Shown here: piece after piece, positions 8,882 to 20,584 of the stretch
Layout: the number at the start of each line of letters is the position of its first letter
Position numbering within the stretch: position 1 is the first letter of the stretch
Source: Bacillus sp. BA3
Lineage (GTDB): Bacteria > Bacillota > Bacilli > Bacillales > DSM-1321
NCBI GenBank assembly: GCA_002835675.1
Contig: PIZR01000007.1
Location: 204,287 to 268,286, forward strand
Direction of reading: 5' to 3'
Length of the DNA: 64,000 bases
Made by a program: the position numbers and the translations under genes
The notes under the pieces: model-generated
Told to the model about the DNA's origin: nothing
Database searches by the model: none
Seen by the model: only the letters and a program-made list of their open reading frames with translations

Positions 8882-11734
8882 TTATTTCTCCCCCTCATTA
8901 TTGCGTGTAATTGCTTGAGTCATAATCCGTTGTTGTTCATTTTTATGGACAAGTGGATCTCCCTCAGCCGGGCTTGATCTGCGCTTCCTTCCTATATATG
9001 TTACTGAAAGATTGCCAGGAGCCGCTGCATTTAGGCGAGGTTCAACAAATGTCCAAGCACCCATGTTTTTAGGTTCTTCTTGAGCCCAGAAGATTTCTTT
9101 AAGATTTGTATATTTTTTCAGGGCTTCTTGAACTCCAGTGAATGGGAATGGATAAATTTCTTCGATACTGATGATTTGCAACCAATCCGTATTTTTTTCA
9201 GTTGCCGCTTTTTCACGAAGTTCAACCGCCAATTTACCTGAAGCAAAAACAATGCGTTCAACCGATTTAGGTTTTTTGCCCAATGCTTTGGTTTCTACGA
9301 ATGATTCAAATGCGCCTTCACTGAATTCTTCTGCTGTAGAAGCCATCACTTGATTACGAAGCATACTCTTCGGTGTCATGATGACTAGCGGACGTACTTG
9401 CTCTTGATCCAAAATCTTAGCTTGTCTTCTAAGGATATGGAAGTATTGAGCTGCCGAACTTAAGTTGGCAACTGTCCAGTTGTTTTCAGCTGCTAATTGA
9501 AGGAAGCGTTCCAGTCGTGCACTTGAGTGCTCTGGTCCTTGTCCTTCATAACCATGTGGAAGCAGCATGACAAGACCTGATTTTTGACCCCATTTTGCAC
9601 GGCCTGCCGCGATGAATTGGTCAAAGATCACTTGTGCTGTATTAGCGAAGTCACCGAATTGCCCTTCCCATAATACAAGTGTCTCAGGTGCAAATACATT
9701 ATAACCATATTCATAAGCCAGAACTGCCGTTTCAGTAAGCGGGCTGTTATGAACAGCGAATGATGCTTTGGCAGTTTCAAGTGTGTGAAGTGGTGAATAT
9801 GTTTTGCCATTAACACTATCATGTAACATGATATTACGTTGTGCGAATGTTCCACGCTCTGAATCTTGTCCTGTCAAACGGATTGGTGTGCCGTCACTCA
9901 ATATGGATGCAAATGCCAATGTCTCGGCATGAGCCCAATCAATTTTTCCGTCAGCACCAAAGGAATCCAAGCGACGTGATAAAATCTTTCCTAATTTTTT
10001 ATTAGGAGTGAATCCTTCCGGCCACTTAACAAGTTCTTCGTTAATTGTAACAAGTTCTTGTTTCGGAACTGCCGTTTCAATGGCTGGAAGTCCTTTTTCA
10101 ATAATCCCAGGAGGATTACACTCTTTAGAAGCTTCCGGTTTATTTCCGGAAATTTTCGCATATGCATCTGCAAGCCTTGTATCCACTTGCTCAGCAATCG
10201 CTTTAACTTCGGCTTCAGTGAACTCGCCAGTTTCAATAAGTTTTTTCCCATAAAGCTCTTTAACGGTTGGGTGCTTATGAATTAATGCATACATTTCAGG
10301 TTGAGTCACCAATGGCTCATCCATTTCGTTATGGCCGAAACGTCTGTAACCGATCAGGTCGATCAAGAAATCCTTGTTGTATTTTTCACGATATAGGTTA
10401 GCAAGGTTCACAGCAGCCATACATGCTTCTGGATCATCTGCATTCACATGCACGATCGGCACTTCAAAGCCTTTTGCCAAATCACTAGCATATAAAGTTG
10501 AACGTGAATCTTCACTTTCCGTTGTAAAACCGATCATGTTATTGGCAATGATATGGATGGCGCCGCCAACTTGATAACCGCGTAAACGGCTTAAGTTAAA
10601 CGTTTCAGGTACAATTCCTTCACCTGGGAATGCTGCATCACCATGAATCAGGATTGCAAGGGATTTGGAAATGTCCTGAACAGGGAATCCTTTTTCTGAA
10701 CGGTCTTCTTGAGCCGCACGAGAATACCCTTCCACGATTGGACCGACCACTTCCAAGTGACTTGGGTTATTGGCAAGTGTAATCCTTGCTTTTTGTATAT
10801 TAGCTTTAGTAATCTGTTTATCCAGACCTAAATGGTATTTAACATCACCGGTCCATCCATTGTTAATGCCTGTTGAACCTTCGGAAGGAACCAAATCTTT
10901 ATTAGGTGAATGTTGGAATTCAGAGAAAATGACCTCATATGGCTTTCCTAATACATGTGCAAGCACATTCAAACGTCCACGGTGAGCCATGGCAATATTC
11001 ACATTCCCCGTTCCGTTTTGAACAGTTTGTGAAATCATTTCATCTAAGATCGGAACCAAAGCATCCAGTCCTTCAATAGAGAAACGTTTTTGCCCTACAT
11101 ATGTGCGGTGAAGGAATTTCTCGAAGCCTTCTACTTCATTCAATCGTTTAAGTAATAGTTCTCTTTTCTCTTTTCCCACTTCCGGGAACATGTTTCCGGA
11201 TTCGACCATATCAGTAAGCCATTGCTTTTCATCCAAGTCATTAACATGATGAAATTCAAAGGCTATCGTTTTTGTATAGAGTTGTTTTAGGTATTGTACG
11301 GCTTCGTATCCGTCTTTCACGTCTTCAGGTGATTCCGGACAAATTAAGTCAGCCGGTATTTTCCTTAAATCATCTGCAGTCAAGCCATATTTTTCAAAGT
11401 GAATTTGTTCAGTGTCCAGAGCTTCTTCTTTTAAAGGATAAATATTTGCAGCAAGATGTCCGTATGCACGGATATTTTCAGCTAAATTAACTGCAGACAT
11501 AATTTTCTTCATTGGAAGAACTTCTCCAGTTTGTACAGTTAGTGCACTTCCAGTCGTTGTTTCTGCCGATACATCGAACGAAGGAGGACCAGATACTTCA
11601 AAAAAGTTTTTCAGTTCCGGATCCACTTCTTCCGGGTTGGCTAGAAATAAATCGTATTGCTCCATGACATACCCAAGGTTTGGACCCGAAAAAGTTTTCC
11701 ATTGGTCGTATACCTTAGAATCATTGATGGTCAT
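8882..11734 (-). CDS. odhA: 2-oxoglutarate dehydrogenase E1 component
   Basis: This thiamine diphosphate enzyme of about 950 residues decarboxylates 2-oxoglutarate in the TCA cycle. Diagnostic stretches include [36 protein letters not shown] and [13 protein letters not shown] in the ThDP half. [13 protein letters not shown] and [16 protein letters not shown] blocks mark the transketolase-like C-terminal half. The frame opens at TTG 11749, but the ATG at 11734 has GGGGG upstream and gives [12 protein letters not shown], so I start there. It is first in odhAB. A candidate promoter and cre site lie at 11881-11931. Confidence 0.96.
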   Translation of the reverse strand: MTINDSKVYDQWKTFSGPNLGYVMEQYDLFLANPEEVDPELKNFFEVSGPPSFDVSAETTTGSALTVQTGEVLPMKKIMSAVNLAENIRAYGHLAANIYPLKEEALDTEQIHFEKYGLTADDLRKIPADLICPESPEDVKDGYEAVQYLKQLYTKTIAFEFHHVNDLDEKQWLTDMVESGNMFPEVGKEKRELLLKRLNEVEGFEKFLHRTYVGQKRFSIEGLDALVPILDEMISQTVQNGTGNVNIAMAHRGRLNVLAHVLGKPYEVIFSEFQHSPNKDLVPSEGSTGINNGWTGDVKYHLGLDKQITKANIQKARITLANNPSHLEVVGPIVEGYSRAAQEDRSEKGFPVQDISKSLAILIHGDAAFPGEGIVPETFNLSRLRGYQVGGAIHIIANNMIGFTTESEDSRSTLYASDLAKGFEVPIVHVNADDPEACMAAVNLANLYREKYNKDFLIDLIGYRRFGHNEMDEPLVTQPEMYALIHKHPTVKELYGKKLIETGEFTEAEVKAIAEQVDTRLADAYAKISGNKPEASKECNPPGIIEKGLPAIETAVPKQELVTINEELVKWPEGFTPNKKLGKILSRRLDSFGADGKIDWAHAETLAFASILSDGTPIRLTGQDSERGTFAQRNIMLHDSVNGKTYSPLHTLETAKASFAVHNSPLTETAVLAYEYGYNVFAPETLVLWEGQFGDFANTAQVIFDQFIAAGRAKWGQKSGLVMLLPHGYEGQGPEHSSARLERFLQLAAENNWTVANLSSAAQYFHILRRQAKILDQEQVRPLVIMTPKSMLRNQVMASTAEEFSEGAFESFVETKALGKKPKSVERIVFASGKLAVELREKAATEKNTDWLQIISIEEIYPFPFTGVQEALKKYTNLKEIFWAQEEPKNMGAWTFVEPRLNAAAPGNLSVTYIGRKRRSSPAEGDPLVHKNEQQRIMTQAITRNNEGEK

Positions 11735-12110
11735 TTTGTAAACCCCCAAATTTTTCTCATAATTTTTTTCATTTCGTTTTATCCATCCCCAAATTTCTTT
11801 CTTCTAAATTTTCCCCAAATATATGATATATATAAGATATATACTAAATAACTTTGGTTATTGAATAATAAAATTTTAAAGGATAAAACGTTTTCAGATG
11901 TTATATTAACATGTTTTTGTCGAAATATCCAAAGGTTAAACCACTTTATGCAACCTTTTTTAAACTATATTTCTGTTTAATTCGTCAAAAATCGCTTTTA
12001 ATTGTCTTTTTTGCTCATTTAAGTCTTTTTTTCGCTAAAAAAAGAATTTTGTATTTTTGTATAATGATTATTTTTCAGGTAAATTTAACTAGTTTGAAAA
12101 CCCTTTCACC
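11735..12110. other. AT-rich upstream region of odhAB
   Basis: This 376-bp gap is very AT-rich and has no credible ORF. Apart from the promoter and cre candidate near 11881-11931 I see no structured element. Confidence 0.5.
11881..11931 (-). promoter_or_regulatory. Candidate odhAB sigma-A promoter with CcpA cre site
   Basis: On the minus strand TTGGAT and TAATAT are separated by 18 bp. Directly downstream, TGAAAACGTTTTAT (within 11881-11896) resembles the catabolite response element consensus TGAAAGCGCTTTCA. A cre across the start site would allow glucose repression of the TCA enzyme. This is inferred from motif likeness only. Confidence 0.45.
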
Positions 12111-12902
12111 TCAATCAAACTTCCAAGCTGTTAAACTCAGATTGCCATATTGAAAGCTCCTGTGCAGGAGAGTAGCTTTTTTTTTGTCATCTCCTGACCC
12201 CATTGCGATGACCAATGGAATGAAATGCTCTTTGGAAGGCACAGCCTCTGTACTGTAAGGGGCGATTTTTTCATAATTGAACAAAGATTGCAAATCCCAT
12301 TTCATGATATTCTCTTCGACCCAGTTCTCAAACTCGATTGCCCATCCTTCTGCAACATGCATATCTTTCTGAATTTGGGTGAAATTATGGACAATTCCAC
12401 CGCTTCCTATGATTAGGACATTACTTTCCTTTAATTCTCTCAATGCTTTCCCAATTTCATACTGCTTGTCCAATGGCAGCGCAGGACTGATGGACATGGA
12501 TACGGTCGGGATGTCAGCTTCGGGATACATGATATGCAAAAGCCCCCATGCTCCATGATCCAGGGGGCGCCTTTCATCAAGTTCCCCCAATACACCTATC
12601 TTGGACAATAAGGTTAAAATTCGATCTGAAAGCTCAAGGCATCCCCTGGCAGGATAAGTTATTTGAAATATTTCTTCAGGATATCCTGCAAAATCATAAA
12701 TGACTTCATGCTTCCCTACTGCAGAAATCATTTGATCTTCATTTTCCCAATGTGCTGACAAAATAACGATGGCAGCAGGTTTCTTCATAGCTTGCATATA
12801 ATCCTTCAAAAAAGAAGTGTAGCTATTCTTTTCCAAAGCTAATAGCGGTGTTCCATGTGATAAAAACAATGATGGCATCATAGAAACGATAAATCCTTTC
12901 AC
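12111..12902 (-). CDS. LigB-type extradiol dioxygenase, 4,5-DOPA dioxygenase/YgiD-like
   Basis: This protein of about 260 residues has the class III extradiol dioxygenase fold. MPSLFLSHGTPLLAL gives the first metal His, ILSAHWE the second, and LDHGAWGLLHIMYPEADIP-type sequence (core DHGAWGLLH) and IIGSGGIVHNF complete the pattern of DODA/YgiD proteins. Bacterial members cleave catechol-like rings, but the natural substrate is unknown. The open frame begins with GTG 12902; ATGs at 12881 and 12878 are alternatives giving MMPSLF or MPSLF, and none has an ideal ribosome site. Monocistronic. Confidence 0.85.
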   Translation of the reverse strand: MKGFIVSMMPSLFLSHGTPLLALEKNSYTSFLKDYMQAMKKPAAIVILSAHWENEDQMISAVGKHEVIYDFAGYPEEIFQITYPARGCLELSDRILTLLSKIGVLGELDERRPLDHGAWGLLHIMYPEADIPTVSMSISPALPLDKQYEIGKALRELKESNVLIIGSGGIVHNFTQIQKDMHVAEGWAIEFENWVEENIMKWDLQSLFNYEKIAPYSTEAVPSKEHFIPLVIAMGSGDDKKKATLLHRSFQYGNLSLTAWKFD

Positions 12903-12956
12903 AATGTAATCTCTATATCCTATACCTTAATTTACTATAGATAAACAATGTGTTCA

Positions 12957-13724
12957 TCAATTAAATTGCATTTTTGGGGTTGTCTCATCAATAGTATCAA
13001 AGGTATACCCTTCTTTTTTTAGGAATTCAATTATATCAGGCAATGCTTTCACTGTATTTTTCATACTATTGATATCATGCAATAAGATATTAACATGCTT
13101 TTGATCTTTCGTCCCTTTTTGTACAGCAGTAATGATTTGTCGTTCACTTATTGACGGACTGAAGCCATCTGTCGAGTCAATGGACCAATCAAAGTATATA
13201 TACCCTTTGTCCTTTAGTTGTTGAAGGATTCCATTGATGATGGGTTTAGTGGCAGCCTGATGCCGCAGACGATTATTCGAGCCGCCAGGAAGGCGCACAA
13301 TTCGGCTTTTTAACCCATACTCCTTTTGCAGCATGGTTTCAAGTCTATTCAAGTCTTGAAAGAAACCCTCAGTCGATCGATAAATGATGGAATAATCATG
13401 TGTATATGAATGTAGGGCAATCGAATGACCGCGGGAAATCATTTCCTGATAGCATTCCTTTGCGTATGGCTCTTCGTTGCCTTTAACGAAAAATGTGGCT
13501 TTAACATGATAGCGGTCCAAAATATCCAATATCTTGATGGTATTCAAAGATGGTCCGTCATCGAAAGTCAAATAGGCGATTTTCTGATTTTCCTTACTTT
13601 TTAGGAGCGGTGTCATCTCTTCAGGTACCATTGCATGTACTTGAACGTTTTGCACAGCCATAAGGAACAAAATAATAATGAAAGAACCCGCCATGGAAAG
13701 AAATAAATTAAGCTTATTCTTCAT
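12957..13724 (-). CDS. Polysaccharide deacetylase (NodB-type), exported
   Basis: This protein of about 255 residues starts MKNKLNLFLSMAG with a signal or anchor segment (residues 6-30), followed by a carbohydrate esterase 4 domain. Motif 1 is YLTFDDGPS, motif 2 is HSIALHSYTHDY (metal His pair), motif 3 is RLPGGSNNR and motif 4 is LLHDINSMKNT. It should remove acetyl groups from peptidoglycan or another wall glycan outside the membrane. The frame is open to 13766, but AGGGG precedes the ATG at 13724 and yields a proper signal peptide. It lies just downstream of metH but beyond a terminator. Confidence 0.9.
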   Translation of the reverse strand: MKNKLNLFLSMAGSFIIILFLMAVQNVQVHAMVPEEMTPLLKSKENQKIAYLTFDDGPSLNTIKILDILDRYHVKATFFVKGNEEPYAKECYQEMISRGHSIALHSYTHDYSIIYRSTEGFFQDLNRLETMLQKEYGLKSRIVRLPGGSNNRLRHQAATKPIINGILQQLKDKGYIYFDWSIDSTDGFSPSISERQIITAVQKGTKDQKHVNILLHDINSMKNTVKALPDIIEFLKKEGYTFDTIDETTPKMQFN

Positions 13725-13784
13725 AGGTGTTGCATCCCCTTCCTTTTGACCATTAAGATGTGCCAATATAGGGGATTCATGCGC

Positions 13785-13819
13785 AATAAGGCAGCGGTAA
13801 AAAATACCGCTGCCTTATA
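13785..13819 (-). terminator. Hairpin after metH
   Basis: A perfect 14-bp stem (ATAAGGCAGCGGTA with TACCGCTGCCTTAT) lies right after the metH stop. The following T-run is weak (TTATTG). Confidence 0.7.
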
Positions 13820-13826
13820 ATATGAA

Positions 13827-16800
13827 TTATCGATCGACATTAAAGTAACGAGCTTCAGGATGTGCAAAAACAATGGCGGAAACGGAAGCCTCTGGTTCCA
13901 TCATGCATCCTTCAGTCAATTCCACGCCAATATCTTGAGGTTGTAACAGGCGGAATAGCTTCTCCTGGTCTTCCAGATTAGGACAAGCAGGATAACCAAA
14001 AGAAAACCTTTGTCCGGTGTACTTAGCGGCAAATCGCTCTTTCATGGACATTTCAATCGGATCGCTTATGCCTAAATCATCACGCATTAATTGATGAATT
14101 CTTTCCGCAAACCCTTCTGCTGTTTCGAGAGCAAGTGATTGAAGGGCGTGATTTTTCAAGAAATCACCTTCAAGCTTAAGTTTTTCTGCCCATTTTCTGA
14201 TTCCTTTTCCGGCAGTGACCAGGAAGAAACCAACATAATCCATTTGCCCAGAGGAGACCGGTTTCGCGAAGTCCGCTAAACAAAGATGCGGACTCGTATC
14301 TTGCCTTGGGAAATCGAAAGTTTCCAAAACCTCTTGATGATTGTCCGGGTTGTATACCAATAGCCTATCTCCTTCGCTTTGAGCAGGGAAAAATTGATAA
14401 ACTGCATGCAAGCCATAATCCGGTTCCGTCTTAAGGAATTCAATCAATTCATCAACGAGATCATTGAGCTGCACTGCTTTTTCATTCCCTTGCTTAAGCA
14501 GTTCGGAAACTTTACCTTTTAACCCCAAATGATGACCAATCAGCATTTGCCTATTTATATATGGCTGGATGACATCCAATGGATAGTTTTTCAGGACGTG
14601 ACGTTTGATGTCACGCGGTATTTGAACAGGAACATCGCTTAAAGGAGCAGCTGTGGACTGCTTACGGACAGGTTTTTCCAGCGTGGCGGCAATGGCGGCA
14701 TTCGCTTTCGACCTTTCTCGTTTCTCGACTAACTCTTCCAAGTACACCACTTTTTTGTCAGAGTCATGTAAAATATTCGTTACAGCCAAACCATCCATCG
14801 CATCTTTGGAATATAAAACCGGTCCTTCATATTCAGGTGATATTTTAAAATCGGTGAATTTACGTGATAATGCTGCCCCACCCACTAATATTGGGGTATC
14901 TATTCCCGCTTGCCTTAAATCCTGAGCGGTTAAAACCATTTGCTGTGCAGATTTGACAAGTAACCCAGAAAGGCCAATGATGGTTGGCTCATGTTTTCGA
15001 ACCTCTTCAATGATTTGTTGCGGGGCGACCTTGATCCCTAAATCAATGACTTCATAGCCATTATTCGATAGGATGATATCCACTAGGTTTTTCCCGATAT
15101 CATGCACATCTCCCTTGACAGTCGCCAAAAGGATTTTCCCTTTCTTAGCGCTATCTTCAGAGTTTTCCATAAGTGGTTCAAGGTGAGATACTGCCGCTTT
15201 CATCGCTTCAGCACTCTGAAGCACCTCTGCGACAATAAGTTGGTTGTCATTAAACAACCGACCCACTTCACTCATGCCATCCATCAATGGTCCATTAATG
15301 ATTTCCAATGGGGTATCACCGCGCTCAATCGCTTCATTTAAATCATCAATTAATCCTTCTTTCGTTCCTTCGATAATATAGTTACCTAGACGTTCGTCCA
15401 ATGGCAGGATCACACCATTATCCTTCTTCTCAGCTTTTTTTCCACGATAAAATTCGGTAAAAATCGCTAAAGTTTCAGTTGAAGTCTCAAACAGGAGTGC
15501 CTCAGCCAGTTTCACTTCCTCTTCCGGAATCAGAGCGAAACGTTCAAGTTTTTCTGTATTCACGATGGCATAATCGAGTCCCGCTTTTGTACAATGGTAA
15601 AGGAAAACTGCATTTAATATTTCCCTTCCCCTCGCTGGCAGACCGAAAGAAACGTTAGAAATGCCAAGTATCGTTAGGCATTCTGGAAACTTTTCTTTAA
15701 TCGCCTTTATTCCATTCACCGTCTCTAAAGCAGATCCTATATATTGTTCATCTCCTGTGCCTACAGGAAATACAAGCGGATCAAAGATGATGTCACTTTT
15801 GTTTAGACCGTACTTATTGACGAGCAGATCCACAGACCGTGTTGCCACTTCCAATTTCCGTTCAGCATCGACGGCCATCCCTATTTCATCAATGGTTCCT
15901 ACGACAACGGCAGCACCATATTGATGGACTAAGGGTACTATTTTTTCAAAGCGCTCTTCACCATCTTCAAGGTTTATGGAATTAATGATCGATTTTCCTT
16001 GTGAATGTTTTAATGCTTGTTCAAGTACAACTTCATCCGTAGTATCGATGACCAATGGGACCTTCACTTTTTTGACGACCTCTTCTACAAATTCCTTCAT
16101 ATCGCCAAGCTCATCCCCATCAGGATCAGCAAGACAAATATCAATGACATGGGCGCCTTTTTTCACCTGGTTACGTGCAATTTCGGCTGCTGGCTCGTAA
16201 TGCTTGCCGCGTATCAGCTCCTTGAACTTTCGGGAACCGATAACATTCGTCCTTTCACCTACGAATAAAGGACGCATTGAATCATCATAAATGAGCGGCT
16301 CTATGCCTGATACGGCATGACCATGGGCAGTTTCCGTAATAGTACGGGGCTTCATGCCTTCGAGGACCCTGGAAAGTTCTTTAATATGCTCTGGTGTCGT
16401 ACCACAACATCCGCCAATGATATTGACCCATCCCTTTTCGGCAAATTGCTTCATTTTCTCTGCCAGGGAAGTAGGTGACTCATGATAGTGGCCCTCTTCA
16501 TCAGGGAGCCCGGCATTCGGATAACAGCTGATGGCGCTGTTTGATATATCTGCAAGTGTCCTGATATGGTCTATCATGAATTCCGGCCCTGTTGCACAAT
16601 TAAGGCCGACAGCTACGGGCTTCATATGTTCAACCGATAAATAAAAAGCTTCTATGGACTGGCCAGCAAGTGTCGTGCCCATCGGTTCGATTGTTCCTGA
16701 TATGATGACAGGCACATCTTTTCCTGTTTTTGCGAATGCTGCTTTGATTCCAGAAAAGGCAGCCTTGACATTAAGCATATCCTGACAGGTTTCCACCAAC

Positions 16801-17276
16801 AGCAAGTCTACACCGCCATCCAAGAGACCCAGTGCCTGTTCTTCATAAGAATCGGTTAAAATATCAAAAGTCGTTCCGCCCGTTACGGAAAGCGTTTTTG
16901 TAGTGGGGCCCATCGAGCCAGCTACATACCTTGGCCATTCTTCATTGGAATACTTTTCACAAGCTTTAACGGCAAGCTCAGCTGAAATTTTATTTAGCTT
17001 GTAGGCGATCGTGCTTATTTGGTATTCCTCAAGAACGATGCTGGTCGCTCCAAAGGTATTTGTTTCAATGATATCTGCGCCCGCCGCTAAATATTTTTCA
17101 TGAATGGATTGGATGATTTCCGGCTGCGTCAGTGATAAATATTCATTGCAGCCCTCGAATTGTTCCCCGCCAAAATCATCTGCTGTCAAATCCTCCGCTT
17201 GAAGCATGGTTCCCATCGCCCCATCAAGTAGGAGAATCTTGGAATTTAACTGATCTTGAATCGCTTTTTTATTCAT
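13827..17276 (-). CDS. metH: Cobalamin-dependent methionine synthase
   Basis: This 1149-residue enzyme transfers the methyl group of methyltetrahydrofolate to homocysteine through B12. The domains in order are homocysteine/zinc (1-330, with VGLNCATGP and [13 protein letters not shown] supplying the zinc cysteines), pterin-binding (about 345-610, [14 protein letters not shown]), B12 cap and B12-binding (about 640-880, [10 protein letters not shown] with the cobalt-ligand His near 725) and a C-terminal SAM reactivation domain ([15 protein letters not shown]). Its ATG overlaps the yitJ stop by 8 nt, so both are co-translated under the yitJ SAM riboswitch. B12 use implies uptake or synthesis elsewhere. 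Confidence 0.97.
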   Translation of the reverse strand: MNKKAIQDQLNSKILLLDGAMGTMLQAEDLTADDFGGEQFEGCNEYLSLTQPEIIQSIHEKYLAAGADIIETNTFGATSIVLEEYQISTIAYKLNKISAELAVKACEKYSNEEWPRYVAGSMGPTTKTLSVTGGTTFDILTDSYEEQALGLLDGGVDLLLVETCQDMLNVKAAFSGIKAAFAKTGKDVPVIISGTIEPMGTTLAGQSIEAFYLSVEHMKPVAVGLNCATGPEFMIDHIRTLADISNSAISCYPNAGLPDEEGHYHESPTSLAEKMKQFAEKGWVNIIGGCCGTTPEHIKELSRVLEGMKPRTITETAHGHAVSGIEPLIYDDSMRPLFVGERTNVIGSRKFKELIRGKHYEPAAEIARNQVKKGAHVIDICLADPDGDELGDMKEFVEEVVKKVKVPLVIDTTDEVVLEQALKHSQGKSIINSINLEDGEERFEKIVPLVHQYGAAVVVGTIDEIGMAVDAERKLEVATRSVDLLVNKYGLNKSDIIFDPLVFPVGTGDEQYIGSALETVNGIKAIKEKFPECLTILGISNVSFGLPARGREILNAVFLYHCTKAGLDYAIVNTEKLERFALIPEEEVKLAEALLFETSTETLAIFTEFYRGKKAEKKDNGVILPLDERLGNYIIEGTKEGLIDDLNEAIERGDTPLEIINGPLMDGMSEVGRLFNDNQLIVAEVLQSAEAMKAAVSHLEPLMENSEDSAKKGKILLATVKGDVHDIGKNLVDIILSNNGYEVIDLGIKVAPQQIIEEVRKHEPTIIGLSGLLVKSAQQMVLTAQDLRQAGIDTPILVGGAALSRKFTDFKISPEYEGPVLYSKDAMDGLAVTNILHDSDKKVVYLEELVEKRERSKANAAIAATLEKPVRKQSTAAPLSDVPVQIPRDIKRHVLKNYPLDVIQPYINRQMLIGHHLGLKGKVSELLKQGNEKAVQLNDLVDELIEFLKTEPDYGLHAVYQFFPAQSEGDRLLVYNPDNHQEVLETFDFPRQDTSPHLCLADFAKPVSSGQMDYVGFFLVTAGKGIRKWAEKLKLEGDFLKNHALQSLALETAEGFAERIHQLMRDDLGISDPIEMSMKERFAAKYTGQRFSFGYPACPNLEDQEKLFRLLQPQDIGVELTEGCMMEPEASVSAIVFAHPEARYFNVDR

Positions 17277-19116
17277 GTACTGCCACCTCTGATGTCTGTT
17301 TACTATCGACTTTTCTAATATATTTCGTAAGTTCCGCCGTCATTTCATAGCGAAGGAACGGAGTGATTAAATATATGCCCTTGAATTTTTCCCTTGCCGC
17401 GTCCACCAGTTCCCGCGCGATATTAACCCCTTCAATCCTTGACTTTACAGGGTCATCCCCCGCTAAAGCCATTGCCCTTCTTACGTTATCAGGCAATTTG
17501 ATGCCTGGGATCTCATTATGGATGAATTCTGCGTTCCGGGTGCTTGTCAAAGGCATGATACCGATGAAAATCGGGGTTTCTAAATGTTTTGTAGCTTCAT
17601 GTACTTCTTCGATTTGCTCCACCGAATAAATTGGCTGTGTCAAAAAGGATTGAGCACCACAGGAAATCTTCTTTTCCATTCTCAGTACTGCTTTATCCAA
17701 ATATTTCACATTCGGATTAAACGCTGCCGCAATTTTAAAATTTGCCCGTTGCCCCAGACTTTGACCGGAATAGGAAAGACCTTCATTAAATTGTTTGACC
17801 ATGCTTATAAGGTCGAAGGAAGATAAATCATAAACCGAAGTGGCACCCGGGAAGTCCCCTATTTTTGAAGGATCTCCGGTGATGATCAATAATTCATTCA
17901 GCCCCACCGTCTGCAGACCCATTAAATGTGATTGCAGGCCAATCAAATTTCGATCACGGCATGTTATATGCACCATCGGATTAATATTCAATTGGTTCTT
18001 CAGTAGGTTAGCCAGAGCATCATTCGATATCCTTGGTGAGGCAAGTGAATTATCCGCTAGTGTAATGGAATCGACCCCTGCTTTTTTCAAAACCTCTGCA
18101 CCGGTCATGAAGCTCTCTATTCCCAGCTTTTTAGGTGGATCAAGTTCAACCAGGATCGTCCTTTCCGTCTTGGCCTTTTCGTACAGTGGAAGTTCCAATT
18201 CTCTTTCGTTCACTTCAATTATTTCTATTTCACGGGATTTCGTAACTTTCTCTTTTACGGGAGCAAAACTTCCGATCGCATTCTTTACAGCTTGAATATG
18301 CAGTGGCGTCGTTCCACAGCACCCGCCTATGATAGCGGCACCTTGCTCACGAAGTTCCAGGGCACTTGAACCGAAATATTCCGGCACGGCTTTATAGACG
18401 AGCCTTCCATCCACATAATCAGGGAGGCTGGCATTAGGGTATATGGCAATCGATGCTTGCTTTGGCAAACTCACTTCTTCCAATGCCCGGATCATATGAT
18501 GTGGACCAAGACGGCAATTCACCCCAACAACATCGGCACCCAATTGCTCGAGTTTTTGAAAGGCTTCATTTAAATGGATTCCATTTTGGAGATTACCCAG
18601 TTCATGCATCGAGACATTTGCGATGATCGGCAGTCCAGTTTCATTTTTTACGATTTGCAGAACGGTTTCCAGCTCTTCCAGGTCATAAAATGTTTCCAAG
18701 AGAATCCCATCAGGGTTTTCCATCAACAGACTGTATAGCTGTTCACGAAACCCCCGTTTAATCTCTTCCAGGCTTAAATCCGATTTTCTGATACTCCGTT
18801 GTGCCCCTATGGTACCGAAGACATAAGCCTTTCCTTTTGCCGCTTTTTTAGCAAGAATGACTCCCTGACGATTGATTCTGCTTACTTCATCTTCAAGTCC
18901 ATACCGTTTCAATTTGTTGAAATTGGCTCCGTATGTATTCGATTGAAGGATATCTGCACCAGCTTCCAGATAGGCACGATGGATAGACTCTATTTGATCC
19001 GGATTCGTGCAGTTTAATTCCTCATAACATTGATCGATGCCATTTGAGTACAATAAGGTCCCCATTGCCCCTTCCCCAACCAGCATTCTTTCTTTCACTT
19101 CTTTACGAAAATTCAT
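17269..19116 (-). CDS. yitJ: Bifunctional homocysteine S-methyltransferase / methylenetetrahydrofolate reductase
   Basis: This two-domain protein of about 615 residues has an N-terminal homocysteine methyltransferase module (1-300, [26 protein letters not shown] and [11 protein letters not shown] zinc cysteines). Its C-terminal MTHFR module (about 325-600) has [25 protein letters not shown] and [14 protein letters not shown]. It provides methyl-THF for MetH and may use it, or another donor, directly. Two adjacent ATGs (19119, 19116) follow GAGGG; the second has better spacing. It leads the yitJ-metH operon directly behind an S-box terminator. Confidence 0.94.
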   Translation of the reverse strand: MNFRKEVKERMLVGEGAMGTLLYSNGIDQCYEELNCTNPDQIESIHRAYLEAGADILQSNTYGANFNKLKRYGLEDEVSRINRQGVILAKKAAKGKAYVFGTIGAQRSIRKSDLSLEEIKRGFREQLYSLLMENPDGILLETFYDLEELETVLQIVKNETGLPIIANVSMHELGNLQNGIHLNEAFQKLEQLGADVVGVNCRLGPHHMIRALEEVSLPKQASIAIYPNASLPDYVDGRLVYKAVPEYFGSSALELREQGAAIIGGCCGTTPLHIQAVKNAIGSFAPVKEKVTKSREIEIIEVNERELELPLYEKAKTERTILVELDPPKKLGIESFMTGAEVLKKAGVDSITLADNSLASPRISNDALANLLKNQLNINPMVHITCRDRNLIGLQSHLMGLQTVGLNELLIITGDPSKIGDFPGATSVYDLSSFDLISMVKQFNEGLSYSGQSLGQRANFKIAAAFNPNVKYLDKAVLRMEKKISCGAQSFLTQPIYSVEQIEEVHEATKHLETPIFIGIMPLTSTRNAEFIHNEIPGIKLPDNVRRAMALAGDDPVKSRIEGVNIARELVDAAREKFKGIYLITPFLRYEMTAELTKYIRKVDSKQTSEVAVHE

Positions 19117-19180
19117 CATTACACCCTCTCTCAAAAACAGTCCTGTTTTTGTCGTATTTTATGAGTATGAGAGAAAAGGA

Positions 19181-19320
19181 AAAAAACCTTCTCAAAGAAG
19201 AAGGTTTTTTGAAACATTCTCCTCATCTATCAAGCTCTGCTTGCTGGATTTAGCACCTTTGCCTAAGCTGGTTGCTGAGGTTTCTTCGGGCCAGTCCCTC
19301 CACCTCTCTCGATAAGATCC
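19181..19320 (-). promoter_or_regulatory. SAM-I (S-box) riboswitch with terminator before yitJ-metH
   Basis: Minus-strand sequence shows the S-box order: CTTATCGAGAGAGGTGGAGG, GGCCCGAAGAAACC, CAGCAACC, AGGTGCTAAATCC and a closing GATAG strand. An intrinsic terminator follows (AACCTTCT with AGAAGGTT, then TTTTTT, at 19181-19212). High SAM should fold the aptamer and stop transcription before yitJ. Confidence 0.95.
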
Positions 19321-19429
19321 ATTTATATAATTTTCACAAGATTTCAAAATTAGATTATATTTAATTTACATTAATAATCTGTCAATTTCAATACCTGATC
19401 GACATTTTTTTCACTTTTGCAAAAATGAT

Positions 19430-20080
19430 TCAATCTTTTGCAGCCTGAACCCTCTTCAAGATTCTTTGTTTCCAGTCTTCCGCTAATGGGTCCAGAGTAA
19501 GTAAAGCCTTAGCGCCTTCCAGCCCATCTCGTTTATGGAGGATTACCTCTGCTGCATAATGAACTGAAATTTTTTCTTGCAAACGATCTATTAGTACGAT
19601 CTCGTTTTGTTTATTTATCGTTCCTTCTTGAAGTACTCTTGCAAAATAACCAGTGAAACTCGTTTTCAGCACTAGTTCCAAAAACTTAGGTTCTTGATTG
19701 AAGTGGGAAATGGTCGAACAAGGTATCCTCCCCTGGTTAATTTGAACAATCACTTCGCCTATTTGATAAATATCGCCGATATACGTGGTTTCTTCCCTCA
19801 TCCCCGCTACGGTTAAATTTTCACCGAATGCTGGGAATACCAGCTTTTTAGAGAATCTTTCATTCCATAATGAATAATGCTCAAAGGGGTAAAAGCACAA
19901 AGCCCGATCAGGACCTCCATGGAACTTTTCATTACCTACCCCATCACCAATTATGCCTGATTTAGTCACTGTCACATTATCCTGTGCTTGTTTATCCATG
20001 GCTGAAAAGATATCGACATTCGAAAAACTTTCATGTTTCGGCTTTCCGGCCTGAAGTGATTTGATTTTTCCATTTTCCAT
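19430..20080 (-). CDS. MOSC domain protein, YiiM/YflK type
   Basis: About 216 residues comprise a MOSC beta-barrel (GIIGDGVGNEKFHGGPDRALCFYP-type core, shown by GNEKFHGGPDRAL). The conserved Cys lies in QGRIPCSTISHF and a 3-alpha C-terminal domain follows (GLEGAKALLTLDPLAEDWK, core ALLTLDPLAEDWK). MOSC proteins handle sulfur or bind molybdenum cofactor. Related YiiM proteins reduce N-hydroxylated compounds with Moco. The frame opens at 20098, but GGAAG precedes ATG 20080 by a good distance. Monocistronic, no Moco genes nearby. Confidence 0.88.
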   Translation of the reverse strand: MENGKIKSLQAGKPKHESFSNVDIFSAMDKQAQDNVTVTKSGIIGDGVGNEKFHGGPDRALCFYPFEHYSLWNERFSKKLVFPAFGENLTVAGMREETTYIGDIYQIGEVIVQINQGRIPCSTISHFNQEPKFLELVLKTSFTGYFARVLQEGTINKQNEIVLIDRLQEKISVHYAAEVILHKRDGLEGAKALLTLDPLAEDWKQRILKRVQAAKD

Positions 20081-20098
20081 TTTGCATCTTCCATTCAT

Positions 20099-20584
20099 AT
20101 TTAATTTATATCATCCTATATGTATAAATTATACTAAAAATCCATTATATTCAGTAGTTTTTAAAAATATATGAAGTGAAAAGCCACATGAGCCGTTAAA
20201 TGGGCGAAATATCATTGATTTCCAGAAAAATTCATAGGTAAGTTTCAGTAATTTTGTTGCTATTTCAGAATTAAATATGGTAGAATATGAACACAATATA
20301 TAGTCGAAAACTACAACCGTTCGCCTATATGTTGATTTTCACGATTGAATTCCTCATTGTCGCTCTTTAGGGAGCGAATTTTTTTGCCTTCATTATCATC
20401 CATCATTTTCTTTTAGTTCCATTCTAATCCTTAAATCGTGATTCACTTACCTATTTTCACTTTCATTCCCTATTCAAATACCTCCCTGTAAAGTCACTTT
20501 CATTCCCTTATAAGAGGCCTGATTCCTTGCTAAAACAAGCAGAAAAGCCGAGCGACACCATATGTCTTCCGCTCAGCTTCCTGT
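20099..20584. other. Gap between MOSC and Ku genes
   Basis: No protein gene is evident in this 486-bp gap. The one notable feature is the promoter-plus-terminator unit at 20257-20386 on the plus strand. The remainder is AT-rich, with repeated CATTC/ACTTTC-like pieces at 20400-20510 that I cannot interpret. Confidence 0.5.
20291..20386 (+). ncRNA. Candidate small structured RNA of about 95 nt
   Basis: A sigma-A-like promoter (TTGCTA at 20257-20262, 18-bp spacer, TAGAAT at 20281-20286) precedes a stretch with no ORF. CAATATATAG (294-303) can pair with CTATATGTTG (325-334) as a 10-bp stem with one G-U pair. The stretch ends with the terminator CGCTC...GAGCG (20361-20376) and ATTTTTTT. No known family was recognised. 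It runs against the minus-strand neighbours, so it is not their leader. Confidence 0.45.

Noticed and set aside
12147..12183. Plus-strand terminator (AAAGCT...AGCTTTTTTTT)
   Set aside because: It lies inside the 3' end of the dioxygenase CDS and no plus-strand gene precedes it, so it is probably chance.
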